DNA of 64,000 nt from Alsobacter ponti (GCF_024294805.1 NZ_JANCLU010000016.1:1-64000), one strand, 5' to 3'. Counted from the first letter of the stretch, positions 41,371 to 51,424 are shown. The notes: generated by a model not told the origin, from the sequence alone. Numbers and translations are program-made.

Positions 41371-42537
41371 TCAATAAGACCGCGGCAGGCCGAGCATCTT
41401 CTCGGCGATGTAGGCGAGCACGAAGTTCTGCGCGAGCGGGGCGATCTTCCAGACCCGCGTCTCGCGGAAGTAGCGCTCGACGTGATACTCCTTGGCGTAG
41501 CCGTAGCCGCCATGGGTCTGGACGGCGCGGTCACACGCCTCGAAAGCCGCTTCGCTGGCGAGATATTTGGCGATGTTCGCCTCGTCGCCGCAGGGCTTGT
41601 CGTTGTCGTAGAGCCAGGCCGCCTTCATGGCGACGAGCTGCGCGGCCTCGAGCTTGGCCACGGAGTCGGCGATCGGGAACTGCACGCCCTGGTTCTGGCC
41701 GATCGGCCGGCCGAACATGACGCGTTCCTTCGCGTACGCGACGGCGCGCTCGATGGCGCGGCGTCCCGCGCCGATGGCCTCGAGCGCCACGACGATACGC
41801 TCGGCGTTCAGGCCGTCGAGCAAATACTGGAAGCCCTTGCCTTCCTCGCCGACGCGATCCGACACCGGAACGCGGAGATTGTCGTAGAAGACCTCGCACG
41901 ACTTGACCGCCTCGCGCGCCATCTTCGGGATCGGGCGGATGCTGACGTGCTTGGGATCGAGGTCGGCGAGGAACAGCGTCATGCCGTCCGTCTTCTTCTT
42001 GCACTCCGACAGCGGCGTCGTGCGGGCGAGGAGAAGGCACTTCGACGACTCGAGGGCCTTCGAGGTCCAGACCTTCTTCCCGTTGATGACGTAGTGGTCG
42101 CCGTCCCGCACGGCCGTGGTCTTGATGCGGGTCGTATCGGTTCCGGCGTCCGGCTCGGTGACGCCGAAGCAGACATGCAGGTCGCCCTTCACCAGCGGAG
42201 GCAGGTACTTCCGCTTCATCTCCTCGCTGCCGAACTTCACGACGGGGGTCATGCCGAACACTGAGATGTGGACGGCCGTCACGCCGGCGTGGCAGGCGCC
42301 GCTGGCCGCCACACGCTGCAGCACCAGCGCCGCCTCGGTGAAGGGCAGGCCGGCCCCGCCATATTCCTCGGGGATCGCCATGCCCAGATAGCCGTTGCGG
42401 GCGAAGGCATTGTAGAATTCCCATGGGAATTCCTGCTTCACGTCCTTCTCGGCCCAGTATTCGTCGGGGAAGTCTTTCATCATCGCGTCGACAGCTTCGA
42501 GGATCTGCCTGCGCTCGTCGGATTCCGAGAAGTCCAT
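41371..42537 (-). CDS. Acyl-CoA dehydrogenase
   Basis: The protein has 388 residues. The start at 42537 gives the canonical N-terminus DFSESDERRQILEAVDAMM. Family marks are MAIPEEYGGAGLPF, VCFGVTEPDAGTDTTRIKT, KKVWTSKALESSKCLLLAR and the C-terminal QTHGGYGYAKEYHVERYFRE. It lies between MaoC and the CitE-like lyase. The context suggests oxidation of a short acyl-CoA to an enoyl-CoA for hydration by MaoC. Confidence 0.93.
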   Translation of the reverse strand: MDFSESDERRQILEAVDAMMKDFPDEYWAEKDVKQEFPWEFYNAFARNGYLGMAIPEEYGGAGLPFTEAALVLQRVAASGACHAGVTAVHISVFGMTPVVKFGSEEMKRKYLPPLVKGDLHVCFGVTEPDAGTDTTRIKTTAVRDGDHYVINGKKVWTSKALESSKCLLLARTTPLSECKKKTDGMTLFLADLDPKHVSIRPIPKMAREAVKSCEVFYDNLRVPVSDRVGEEGKGFQYLLDGLNAERIVVALEAIGAGRRAIERAVAYAKERVMFGRPIGQNQGVQFPIADSVAKLEAAQLVAMKAAWLYDNDKPCGDEANIAKYLASEAAFEACDRAVQTHGGYGYAKEYHVERYFRETRVWKIAPLAQNFVLAYIAEKMLGLPRSY

Positions 42538-42615
42538 TGTCGTGATCGTCCTGTCTGGAGGATGGCCAAGCGGGTCGGGAGCCGTTCGGCTCGCCATGCC
42601 CTCAGGTGATGGCCC

Positions 42616-43074
42616 TCAGGTGATGGCGTGCGCCTTCTTCAGATGCAGGCTCACCTGCTTGGCGCGGACCACGACCTCGTTTCGCTGGTTGTATCCGACA
42701 TGTTCGAAGGTCACGATTCCTGCGTTGGGGTACTTGGCGCTCTCGCGCATCGAGACGATGTGGGTCTCGGACCTGATCGTGTCGCCGATCCGCACGGGGG
42801 TGGGGAAGCGGATTTCCTCGTAGCCGAGATTGCCCAGCGTCGTCCCCAGCGTGAGCGGCATCACCGCCTGCGCGTTGACGAAGGCGAGCGTCCACAGGCT
42901 CGAGACGATGCGCGTGCCATGCATCGTCTTCTTGGCGAACTCGTCGTCGATGTGGAGCGGCTGCGGATTGTGCGACAGGGTGACGTACAGGAGGTTGTCG
43001 ACGTCCGTCGCCGTGCGGGTCACGGGGTGTTTGTAGACCTGGCCGACTTCCAGATCCTCGTAATAGCGCGTCAT
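42616..43074 (-). CDS. MaoC-like hot-dog hydratase
   Basis: The protein has 152 residues. The start at 43074 follows GGGAGGG; the upstream extension lacks conservation. The hot-dog segment SHNPQPLHIDDEFAKKTMHGTRI contains the Asp and His of the hydratase-2 motif. The length and the N-terminal YYEDLEVGQVYKHPVTRT match single-domain mesaconyl/enoyl-CoA hydratases. It is divergent from an acyl-CoA synthetase gene across a region with two GntR-type half-palindromes. It probably hydrates the product of the dehydrogenase downstream. Confidence 0.9.
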   Translation of the reverse strand: MTRYYEDLEVGQVYKHPVTRTATDVDNLLYVTLSHNPQPLHIDDEFAKKTMHGTRIVSSLWTLAFVNAQAVMPLTLGTTLGNLGYEEIRFPTPVRIGDTIRSETHIVSMRESAKYPNAGIVTFEHVGYNQRNEVVVRAKQVSLHLKKAHAIT

Positions 43075-43108
43075 CTCGTGTGCCCTCCCTCGTTGACTCT
43101 CGTTCAAC

Positions 43109-43122
43109 ATGTCCAGACAACT
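43109..43122. promoter_or_regulatory. GntR-type operator before the MaoC operon
   Basis: ATGTCCAGACAACT, 35 bp upstream of the MaoC start, contains the TGTC-N2-GACA palindrome. Its reverse complement AGTTGTCTGG recurs at 43236-43245 facing the divergent gene, so both promoters of the region carry a copy. Confidence 0.6.
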
Positions 43123-43235
43123 ATTCCGCTCGAATTCATGCCTGTCAAGCGACTCGGCTCATTTATGGCTTGCCAGAGCGCTCGATCACCACTTATCTGG
43201 TGCGAACAGGCACCAAGTTTTGAAATCGACGAGAG

Positions 43236-43249
43236 AGTTGTCTGGTCTG
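43236..43249. promoter_or_regulatory. GntR-type operator before the acyl-CoA synthetase-GntR operon
   Basis: AGTTGTCTGGTCTG lies 56 bp upstream of the synthetase start and is the inverted partner of 43109-43122 (10 of 10 identical over AGTTGTCTGG). The operon it precedes ends with a GntR gene, consistent with autoregulation. Confidence 0.58.
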
Positions 43250-43304
43250 GAAATGCGCGCCGCCGTCGCGTGTTGCGCCGACAACGGTGGGGAGGAGACG
43301 GGCG

Positions 43305-45386
43305 ATGGCTGAACGACGTTACCGGGCGGACATGGAGGCGATCGGCAAGCTGTTCACGGCGAAGGCCGTGGCCATCGTCGGGGCGACGCCGGACCTCACC
43401 AAGCTCGGCAGCTCGGCCATCGTGGCCATGCACAATCTCGGCTACACCGGCGAGATCTACGCGGTGAACCCGCGCTACACGGAGATCATGGGGCATCCCT
43501 GCGTCCCCACCATCGCCGACCTGCCGGACACCGTCGAGGCGGCCATGCTCAACATTCCCGCGGAGGCGGCGATCGTCGCCGCCGAGGAGTGCGGCAAGAA
43601 GGGCATCCGCTCGATCGTCATGGTGCCCCAGGGGTTCGGCGAGGCCGGCGAGGCCGGCAAGCTCCTCGACAGGAAGGTCGCGGCGCTGGCCGAGCAGTAC
43701 GGGCTCGCGATCGTGGGGCCCAACACGAACGGACTGGCCAATCCGCGCAGCGGCCTCGCGATGGCCATCGCGCCGATCTACCAGTTCCCGAAGAGCGTCC
43801 GTCCTGGCTCGGTGAGCGTCGTGTCGCAGAGCGGGGGCATGGTCTCGACCCTGCTGCGCAAGATGGCGCCGCGCGGGATCGGAATCTCGAAGACCGTGAC
43901 GTGCGGCAACGAGCTCCTGCTGACCGTGGCCGACTACCTGTCCTTCATGGCCGAGGATCCCGAGACCAAGGTCATCGTGATCTTCCTCGAGACGATCCGG
44001 AATGCGCAGGCGCTCCGGGAGGCGCTCGCCAAATGCCGCGCCGCGGGCAAGCCGGTCGTGGCCATCAAGGTCGGCAAGTCGGAGAGCGGCCAGAAGGCGG
44101 CCTTCACGCACACCGGCGCCATCGCCGGGTCCTATCGCAACACCGTGGCCTTCCTTGAGCGGGAGGGCGTGATCGTCGCCGAGGACATCGAGACGCTGGC
44201 CGCGCTCGCCGACCTCCTGGAACGCTACGAGTGGCCGCTGAAGTTCCCGCTCAAGCCGTGCGTCATCTCAATCTCGGGCGGGTTCGCGGCGATGGCGGCC
44301 GACGAGATGGCGGTCTTCGGTCTCGACCTGCCGGACCCGTCGCCGGAAGCGGCCGCGAAGCTCGCCGCCCTCCCGAACCAGAGCCACCCGGTCAATCCCT
44401 ACGATATCGCGGCGCGAAACGCCGTGATCCCCGACGCCATCGACATCTTCCATGGCGATGGGTTCAACGTGATCGTGTTCGGGCTCGTCCTGCTGAAGGA
44501 AGACATCCGCAAGCCCGTCCAGCAGCTGATGATCGACGCGAGGAGACGCGGCGTCGATCACCTGATCCTGCATTCGCCGGCGATCCCCGCCGAGGAATAC
44601 GAGCAGTTCTTCGAGAACGGAATTTCCGTCTACGACGACACAAGGCCGCTCTGGGCCGCGCTGGCGAAGCTGCGCGCCTATCACGGTCCGTCTTGCGAGC
44701 CGGCCGAGCCGGGCAGTGTCGCTGCGGTCGCCCTTCCCGCCGGCAGCGGTCTCCTCAACGAGGCGGACAGCAAGGCTGTCATCGGCCAGGTTGGTTTTCC
44801 GGTTCCCAGGTCCGTTGTCGTGCGCGACGAGGCGGGACTGTCCGGGCTGGGCGCATTGGCGCGGCCACTCGCGATGAAGGGGCTGTCGGACACGATCGCC
44901 CACAAGACGGAGCATGGGCTGGTGGCGCTGAACCTGCGCACCGACGACGAGATCGCCGCGGCCTATGGCCGGATCCGCGCGGCGTTGGCCAAGGCCGACG
45001 CAGGCGCGAGCGACGTGCTTGTCGAGGAGATGGCGCCCGGCGGTCTCGAGGCCATCATCGGCGTGACCCGCGACCCTGTCGTCGGCCCGGTCGTGGTGGT
45101 GGGGGCGGGCGGCATCCTCGTCGAACTGCTTGACGACGCCGTCGTGATCAAGCCGCCCTTCACGGCCGCCGAACTCGAGTCGGCCATCGCCGGCACGAAG
45201 CTCGGAAAGCTCTTGTCGGGCTATCGCGGCCGGGCCTGCGATGGCGCCGCGCTGATCGCCGCGGCCGTGCGCATCGGTGACCTGGCCGTCGCCGAGCCGC
45301 GGATCGAGTCCCTCGACATCAACCCCGTGTTCGTCCTGGAGAAGGGTCTCGTCGCTGTCGACGCCAAGCTGACCCTCTCGGACTGA
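43305..45386 (+). CDS. NDP-forming acyl-CoA synthetase (acetate-CoA ligase family)
   Basis: The protein has 693 residues, alpha and beta parts fused. The N-terminal CoA-binding fold (AVAIVGATPDLTKLGS) is followed by the ligase flavodoxin fold with the phosphorylated histidine in AFTHTGAIAGSYR, and by a C-terminal ATP-grasp domain (GFPVPRSVVVRDEAGL, then VVVGAGGILVELLDD). The ATG at 43305 follows GGGGAGG. It makes or uses an acyl-CoA with ATP/ADP and may activate the organic acid consumed by the divergent MaoC/dehydrogenase/lyase operon. It is co-transcribed with the GntR gene 3 bp downstream. Confidence 0.92.
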   Translation: MAERRYRADMEAIGKLFTAKAVAIVGATPDLTKLGSSAIVAMHNLGYTGEIYAVNPRYTEIMGHPCVPTIADLPDTVEAAMLNIPAEAAIVAAEECGKKGIRSIVMVPQGFGEAGEAGKLLDRKVAALAEQYGLAIVGPNTNGLANPRSGLAMAIAPIYQFPKSVRPGSVSVVSQSGGMVSTLLRKMAPRGIGISKTVTCGNELLLTVADYLSFMAEDPETKVIVIFLETIRNAQALREALAKCRAAGKPVVAIKVGKSESGQKAAFTHTGAIAGSYRNTVAFLEREGVIVAEDIETLAALADLLERYEWPLKFPLKPCVISISGGFAAMAADEMAVFGLDLPDPSPEAAAKLAALPNQSHPVNPYDIAARNAVIPDAIDIFHGDGFNVIVFGLVLLKEDIRKPVQQLMIDARRRGVDHLILHSPAIPAEEYEQFFENGISVYDDTRPLWAALAKLRAYHGPSCEPAEPGSVAAVALPAGSGLLNEADSKAVIGQVGFPVPRSVVVRDEAGLSGLGALARPLAMKGLSDTIAHKTEHGLVALNLRTDDEIAAAYGRIRAALAKADAGASDVLVEEMAPGGLEAIIGVTRDPVVGPVVVVGAGGILVELLDDAVVIKPPFTAAELESAIAGTKLGKLLSGYRGRACDGAALIAAAVRIGDLAVAEPRIESLDINPVFVLEKGLVAVDAKLTLSD

Positions 45387-45389
45387 GCC

Positions 45390-46136
45390 ATGGACGCGCC
45401 CGTCCCCAAGGCCCGCGCGGGAGCCCCCGGCTATCGGCAGATCGCCGAGGCCCTCGTGCGCGAAATCGCGGGGGGGCGATGGATCGTCGGCGAATGCCTG
45501 CCGTCCGAGATGACACTGGTCGAGCGCTTCGGCGTCGGGCGAAACACGGTGCGCGAAGCGCTTCGCGAACTCGCCGGTCGAGGGTATATCGAGCGGCGGC
45601 GGGGCGCACGGTCTGTCTTGCGCAGTGCGACTCCGGAGGACGGCTTCGTCAATTCCGTGCGCTCGGTCGAGCAACTGATCGACTACGCCACCTTCGGGCA
45701 CGCCACCCTTCTCACGAGTGAGACCGTTCGGCTCGATGCGGCGCTGGCGCAGCGGCTGGACAACACGCCAGGAACCGAGTGGGTCCGCGTGGGGATCCTG
45801 CGCAGGCGGGAGGAAGGCGAGGACCCCTTCTGCTATTCCGAAATCTATCTGGATCCGCGCTACCAGGATATCGTGCCCCTGATCGGTGAGGAGACGCGGC
45901 TATTCCCGCTGATCGAGGAGCACCACGGCGTGGTCTTGCGGCGGGTGCTGCAGGACACGGAAGCCGCGGCGGCCGACGCCAATATCGCCTCGCGGCTCAA
46001 CATTCCCGCCGGCACGCCGATCCTGCTGGTCAGGACAAGGTTTTACTCGGGCGACGGCGCGCTCGTGGAGACCGGCCTGTCCCACTTCCCCTGCGGACGC
46101 TACCGCGTCCGGATCGCGCTGGAGAGGCCCGCGTGA
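45390..46136 (+). CDS. GntR-family regulator, HutC subfamily (paralogue 3)
   Basis: The protein has 248 residues. The winged helix (LPSEMTLVERFGVGRNTVRE) and UTRA domain (ending GRYRVRIALERPA) match paralogue 2 nearly block for block, including identical SEIYLDP/SEIYVDP and VGRNTVREALREL segments. The gene lies 3 bp after the acyl-CoA synthetase, so the operon encodes its own regulator. Probable operators are 43109-43122 and 43236-43249. The effector may be a pathway acid or CoA ester (inference). Confidence 0.92.
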   Translation: MDAPVPKARAGAPGYRQIAEALVREIAGGRWIVGECLPSEMTLVERFGVGRNTVREALRELAGRGYIERRRGARSVLRSATPEDGFVNSVRSVEQLIDYATFGHATLLTSETVRLDAALAQRLDNTPGTEWVRVGILRRREEGEDPFCYSEIYLDPRYQDIVPLIGEETRLFPLIEEHHGVVLRRVLQDTEAAAADANIASRLNIPAGTPILLVRTRFYSGDGALVETGLSHFPCGRYRVRIALERPA

Positions 46137-46189
46137 GCCGGCGGCGCCGCACCGACCAACCCGCGACCGGCTCCGCCCACCCACTCCGC

Positions 46190-47434
46190 TCACCCACCCC
46201 TCCCCCCACCTACCCCCTCCGCCCGCCAGGCCGCCGCGGCGAAGGTGGTGAAGTGGAGGAGGGCGAGGGCGGCGAGGGCGGCGAGGGGGAGGCCGTAGCC
46301 GCCGAGGGCGTCGGCGAGGGCGGCGGTGAGGATCGGGCCGGCGAACATGCCGAGGCCGGCGCAGAAGCGCATCATGCCGAACACCAGGCCGAAATCGGGC
46401 CCGGACACCATGGCGCGCGTGGCGCTCGCCAGCAGCACGGCCTGCGCGCCGAAGCCGATGGCGAGGCCGAAGGGGTAGAGCGACAGAAGCGGCCCCGCCG
46501 GTCCGGCCCACAGCGAGGCGAGGCCGGCGACGGCGGCGGCCGCGCCCAGCAGGCAGGCGAGCACGAGCGGCAGCAGGCCCACCCGGTCGGCCAGCAGGCC
46601 GGAGGAGAGCCGCCACGCGAAGGTGGCGAGGCCAGCCGTCGAGGCGATCCACACGGCGACGTCGACCGGGACGCTGCGCTCCTCCATCAGGGCGATTTGC
46701 TGCGACAGGAAGCCGTGATAGGCGAGGCTGCCGAGCCCGTAGGCGAGCGCCAGCAGCAGCACGGGCCGCGCCAGCCCCTTTGCCGGCCAGAAGCGCCGTC
46801 CGTCCGCCCCGGCCTTGCCCCGGCGCAGCGGACGCAGGGCCAGCAGGTTCAGCCCGCCGCACACGACAAGCATCAGCCCGGCGAGCAGCGCGAAGGCCAT
46901 CCGCGTGCCGCCCCGGTCGATCACCCACTGCAGGAGGGGCAGGCCGAGGAACACGGCGAGCCCCGCGCCGGAGTCGACGACGGCCATCGCGGAGGCCAGC
47001 CGCCGGCGGATATGGCAGGCGAGCACGGAGAAGATCGCGTAGGAGCTGCAGGCGTGCAGCGTGAAGCCGAGCACCAGTCCGTAGAGCAGGACGAAGGCCG
47101 GCAGCGACTCGACGAAGGCCACCGCCAGCAGCGCCGCCGCCGCCGCGACGGAGAGGCCGCCCAGCAGGAGGCGGCTGTCGACGCGCAGCATCAGCCAGCC
47201 GATGGCGGGCGCGGAGACCGCGTTGGTCAGGGCCAGCGTGCTGAAGCCGGCGGAGAGGCCGGTGCGGGACCAGCCGTGCTCCGCCGACAGCGCCACGAGG
47301 AACACGGAGAACGAGTTCCAGACGAGGCCGGAGACGGCCATCAGCGCGAAGCCTGCCGCCAGCATCAGGCGGCCGTGCCATCTCACCCGGGCGCGGCGGG
47401 CCTGCGTGTGGCTCGGGAGGGCCGCGTCCGCCAT
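46190..47434 (-). CDS. MFS transporter
   Basis: This is a 12-segment carrier of 414 residues, of the oxalate/formate-antiporter or monocarboxylate-like MFS group judging by WNSFSVFLVALSAEHGWSRTG and RRLASAMAVVDSGAGLAV. It starts 10 bp after the enolase-superfamily gene and probably closes that operon. The C-terminus is Ala/Leu-rich and ends in a glycine-rich tail encoded by low-complexity C-rich DNA. A 139-bp part of this gene (46391-46529) is duplicated as a broken copy at 669-807. Confidence 0.87.
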   Translation of the reverse strand: MADAALPSHTQARRARVRWHGRLMLAAGFALMAVSGLVWNSFSVFLVALSAEHGWSRTGLSAGFSTLALTNAVSAPAIGWLMLRVDSRLLLGGLSVAAAAALLAVAFVESLPAFVLLYGLVLGFTLHACSSYAIFSVLACHIRRRLASAMAVVDSGAGLAVFLGLPLLQWVIDRGGTRMAFALLAGLMLVVCGGLNLLALRPLRRGKAGADGRRFWPAKGLARPVLLLALAYGLGSLAYHGFLSQQIALMEERSVPVDVAVWIASTAGLATFAWRLSSGLLADRVGLLPLVLACLLGAAAAVAGLASLWAGPAGPLLSLYPFGLAIGFGAQAVLLASATRAMVSGPDFGLVFGMMRFCAGLGMFAGPILTAALADALGGYGLPLAALAALALLHFTTFAAAAWRAEGVGGGRGG

Positions 47435-47444
47435 GGCGCCGGCG

Positions 47445-48551
47445 TCAGCGGATGCGGTAGCGCTCCACCATGTCCCAGTCGAGCTGCAGGCCGAAGCCGG
47501 GGTCCTGCAGCACCTTGATCATGCCGCGCTCGGGCCTGGGGCGGTTGACGACCATCTTGTCCCACAGCGGGTCGCGCACGGGGTCGAAGCACTCCACGCA
47601 GACGCCGTGCGGGATGGCCGACAGCATCTGCATGGCGATCTGCGGCTCCTCGTGATGCGCCATGCGCACGCCCATCAGCGCGCACAGGCCGGCGGCGCGC
47701 CGCCACTCGGTGATGCCGCCGCTCTCCGAGGCGTCGAAATTGACCACGTCCACCGCGCCGGCGGAGATCAGGCGGCGCACGCCGGCGGCGGTCACCTCGC
47801 TCTGGCCGGCGTTGATCGGGATCGACGTGGCGCGGCGGACATCGGCCATCATGCGCGCGTCGTCGTACCAGTGACACGGCTCCTCGAACCAGGCGATGTC
47901 GTACTGCTCGATCATCCGGGCGAAGCGGACGGCCTCGGCGACCGACCAGCCGCGATTGGCGTCGACGGCGATCATGAACTCCGGCCCGCCGCCCTCGCGC
48001 GCGGCCTTGACGCGCTCCGCGTCCTCCTCCGGCGTGAGGCCGCCCACCTTGACCTTGCAGCCGGCGAGCCCGCGCTCGCGCAGGCCCTCCATCTCGCGCG
48101 AGAGGTCGGCCAGCGTCTTGTCCTTCTCGTAGTAGCCGCCGATGACGATGATCGGGATCTCGTTGCGGTAGCCGCCGAGCAGGCGGCCGACATTGACGCC
48201 CGTGGCCTTGCCCATCAGGTCCCACATGGCCGTGTCGACGCAGGCGATGGCCTCCATCACCAGCTTGCGGTCGCGGTTCCATTCCGCCGCCTTGAACATG
48301 CGCTGCCAGCACAGCTCGACGGCGAACACGTCCTCGCCGATGACGAGCGGCGCGAGCTCCTTCTCGACGATCTCGGCGATCTCGCGCGAATGGTCGCGGT
48401 TGTCGCCGTTGTAGACCTCGCTGACGAGGCCGGTGTCGGTCTCCATCCGCGTGATCACCGTGCAGCGCGTTGCCACGCGGTAGCGGCTGCCGCCGAACAC
48501 CTTGGTCAGGGGGATTTCGACCGCGATGGTCGATACGCTGCGGATCTTCAT
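47445..48551 (-). CDS. Enolase-superfamily enzyme, mandelate racemase/muconate-lactonizing type
   Basis: The protein has 368 residues. The catalytic Lys-x-Lys is KVKVGG, and the metal ligands lie in AVDANRGW, WFEEPCHW and AGQSEV. It belongs to the MR/MLE group, which abstracts the alpha-proton of a carboxylate (dehydration, racemisation or cycloisomerisation). It lies directly after an ABC importer and near an argininosuccinate-lyase-like gene. A sugar acid or an N-substituted amino acid is plausible, but the specificity is not readable. Confidence 0.92.
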   Translation of the reverse strand: MKIRSVSTIAVEIPLTKVFGGSRYRVATRCTVITRMETDTGLVSEVYNGDNRDHSREIAEIVEKELAPLVIGEDVFAVELCWQRMFKAAEWNRDRKLVMEAIACVDTAMWDLMGKATGVNVGRLLGGYRNEIPIIVIGGYYEKDKTLADLSREMEGLRERGLAGCKVKVGGLTPEEDAERVKAAREGGGPEFMIAVDANRGWSVAEAVRFARMIEQYDIAWFEEPCHWYDDARMMADVRRATSIPINAGQSEVTAAGVRRLISAGAVDVVNFDASESGGITEWRRAAGLCALMGVRMAHHEEPQIAMQMLSAIPHGVCVECFDPVRDPLWDKMVVNRPRPERGMIKVLQDPGFGLQLDWDMVERYRIR

Positions 48552-48573
48552 GTCTGCCTCTCTCGGCGCGTGA

Positions 48574-49479
48574 TCATTCGCCCTTGGAGGCGCCTTCGGT
48601 CATGCCGACGACGAGCCTCTTCTGGACGGCGAGGTAGAAGACGAGGACGGGCAGCGTGACGAGCACGGCGGACGCCAGCAGCATGCCCCAGGAATAGATG
48701 TTGTCCTGCCCGATCCACGTGGCGAGGCCGAGCGGCAGGACCTTGTTGCGCTCGGACGAGGTGAACACCAGCGCGAACAGGAACTCGTTCCAGGCGTGGT
48801 TGAAGCTGAACACGCTGACGGAGACGAGGCCCGGCACGGCGAGCGGCACGGTGACCTTCCACATCGCCTGCAGCCGCGTGCAGCCGTCGATCATGGCGCT
48901 CTCCTCGAGCGTCACGGGGATGGCGTTGAAGTAGGAGCGCATGAACCACAGCGCGAGCGGCAGGGTGAAGGCGGTGTTCGCCACGATGAGCGAGAACAGC
49001 GTGTCGGCGAGGCCGAACTGCACGACGTAGATGTAGAGCGGGATGACGATCAGCACCTCGGGCAGCATGTAGCAGAACAGCGTGACCGTGGAGAAACCGG
49101 AGATGCCGAAGAAGCGGAACCGGCTGAGGCTGTAGGCGCCCAGCCCGCCGACCAGCAGCGACAGCAGCGTCGCGCCGAAGGCGACGATGAGGCTGTTGAG
49201 GAAGTAGGTCGGGAAACGCGTCTGCAGGAACAGGTCGCGGTAGTTCTGCAGCGTCCATTGCTGCGGCAGGAAGGTGGGCGGCGACATGTAGAGCTCGGTC
49301 GCCGGCTTGAACGAGCAGATCACCATCCAGAACAGCGGGAACCCGACGACGGTGCAGGCCGTCAGGGCGAGCAGGTAGGTCATCGCGCGGGAGGCGATGA
49401 AGTGGATGTCGGCCGCCTCGTAGTTGCGCCGTGGCGGCGCGCGGTCGATCACGGTGGCGGCGGTGTCGTAGCTGGTCAC
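48574..49479 (-). CDS. ABC sugar-type transporter permease, MalG/UgpE-like
   Basis: The protein has 301 residues with about six membrane spans and the EAA loop ESAMIDGCTRLQAMWKVTVP. The GTG at 49479 overlaps the stop of the partner permease (GTGA). It is one of two inner-membrane subunits of a CUT1-class importer encoded with ATPase and binding protein in the same operon. Confidence 0.93.
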   Translation of the reverse strand: MTSYDTAATVIDRAPPRRNYEAADIHFIASRAMTYLLALTACTVVGFPLFWMVICSFKPATELYMSPPTFLPQQWTLQNYRDLFLQTRFPTYFLNSLIVAFGATLLSLLVGGLGAYSLSRFRFFGISGFSTVTLFCYMLPEVLIVIPLYIYVVQFGLADTLFSLIVANTAFTLPLALWFMRSYFNAIPVTLEESAMIDGCTRLQAMWKVTVPLAVPGLVSVSVFSFNHAWNEFLFALVFTSSERNKVLPLGLATWIGQDNIYSWGMLLASAVLVTLPVLVFYLAVQKRLVVGMTEGASKGE

Positions 49480-50364
49480 TGCCGGGCCTCCGCGCGCTTC
49501 ATGAAGCCGAAATACACGGCGAGCAGGACGACGAGGATGAAGAAGGTGATCAGCGCGATCGCCGCGGCGCGGCCGAGCTCGAAATCGGCGAAGCCCTTGA
49601 TGTAGACGAGGATCGGCAGCGTCGTGGTGGAGTCGAGCGGCCCGCCCCCGGTCAGCAGGTAGATGATCTCGAACTTGTGGAACGTCCAGATCGTGCGCAG
49701 CAGCGCGGTCAGCAGGAACACCGGCAGGATGTGCGGCAGGGTGATGCGCCAGAACTGCTGGAAGGCGCTCGCGCCGTCGATCTCGGCCGCCTCGTACTGC
49801 TCCTGCGGAATGGACTGCAGGATGCCGAGCAGGGCGATCACCACGAAGGGGAAGAACTTCCACACGCCCACGATGATGACGGACAGCATCGCCGTGCTGG
49901 TGCTGGCGAGCCAGACCATCGGCTTGCTGATGAGCCCGACCGACATCAGCATGTAGTTCAGGATGCCGACGATGTCGTGGAACATGTAGCGCCAGACGAG
50001 CACGGCGACCACGGTCGGGATGAGGTAGGGCGCGAGGATGATGGCGCGCGCCACGCCGCGCAGCGCGAAGGTTCGGTTGAGCAGAAGCGCCAGCCCGAGC
50101 CCGAGCATCATTTCGAGCGACACGCTGCCGAACACCCAGACGAAGGTGTTCTTCAGCGCCGTCCAGAAGGTGCGGCTCGTCAGCGCCCAGGCGAAGTTCT
50201 CCAGCCCGATCCACGGGCCGCTCATCTCGCCGAAGCCGACATCCTGCAGGCTGATGCCGATCACGGTGATGGTGGGCACGGCCACGAGCAGCAGAAGCAC
50301 CGCCGCGCTCGGGGTGAGGGTCAGGTAGGCGATTGCGCGGTCGCCGGGCTGGACGGTATGGGTC

Positions 50365-50372
<8 letters not shown>
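49476..50372 (-). CDS. ABC sugar-type transporter permease, MalF/UgpA-like
   Basis: The protein has 298 residues with six membrane spans. The EAA loop reads EQYEAAEIDGASAFQQFWRI, followed by TLPHILPV. It overlaps the ATPase gene by 8 bp and the second permease by 4 bp, so the subunits are translationally coupled. CUT1 importers carry oligosaccharides, glycerol phosphate and some amino-acid-derived compounds. Confidence 0.93.
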
Positions 50373-51423
<1,051 letters not shown>

Positions 51424-51424
51424 G

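Noticed and set aside
46140-46330. Repeat element in the C- and G-rich low-complexity stretch
   Set aside because: The periodic GGCGAG words are explained by Ala/Leu-rich coding at the MFS C-terminus and the C-rich tail.
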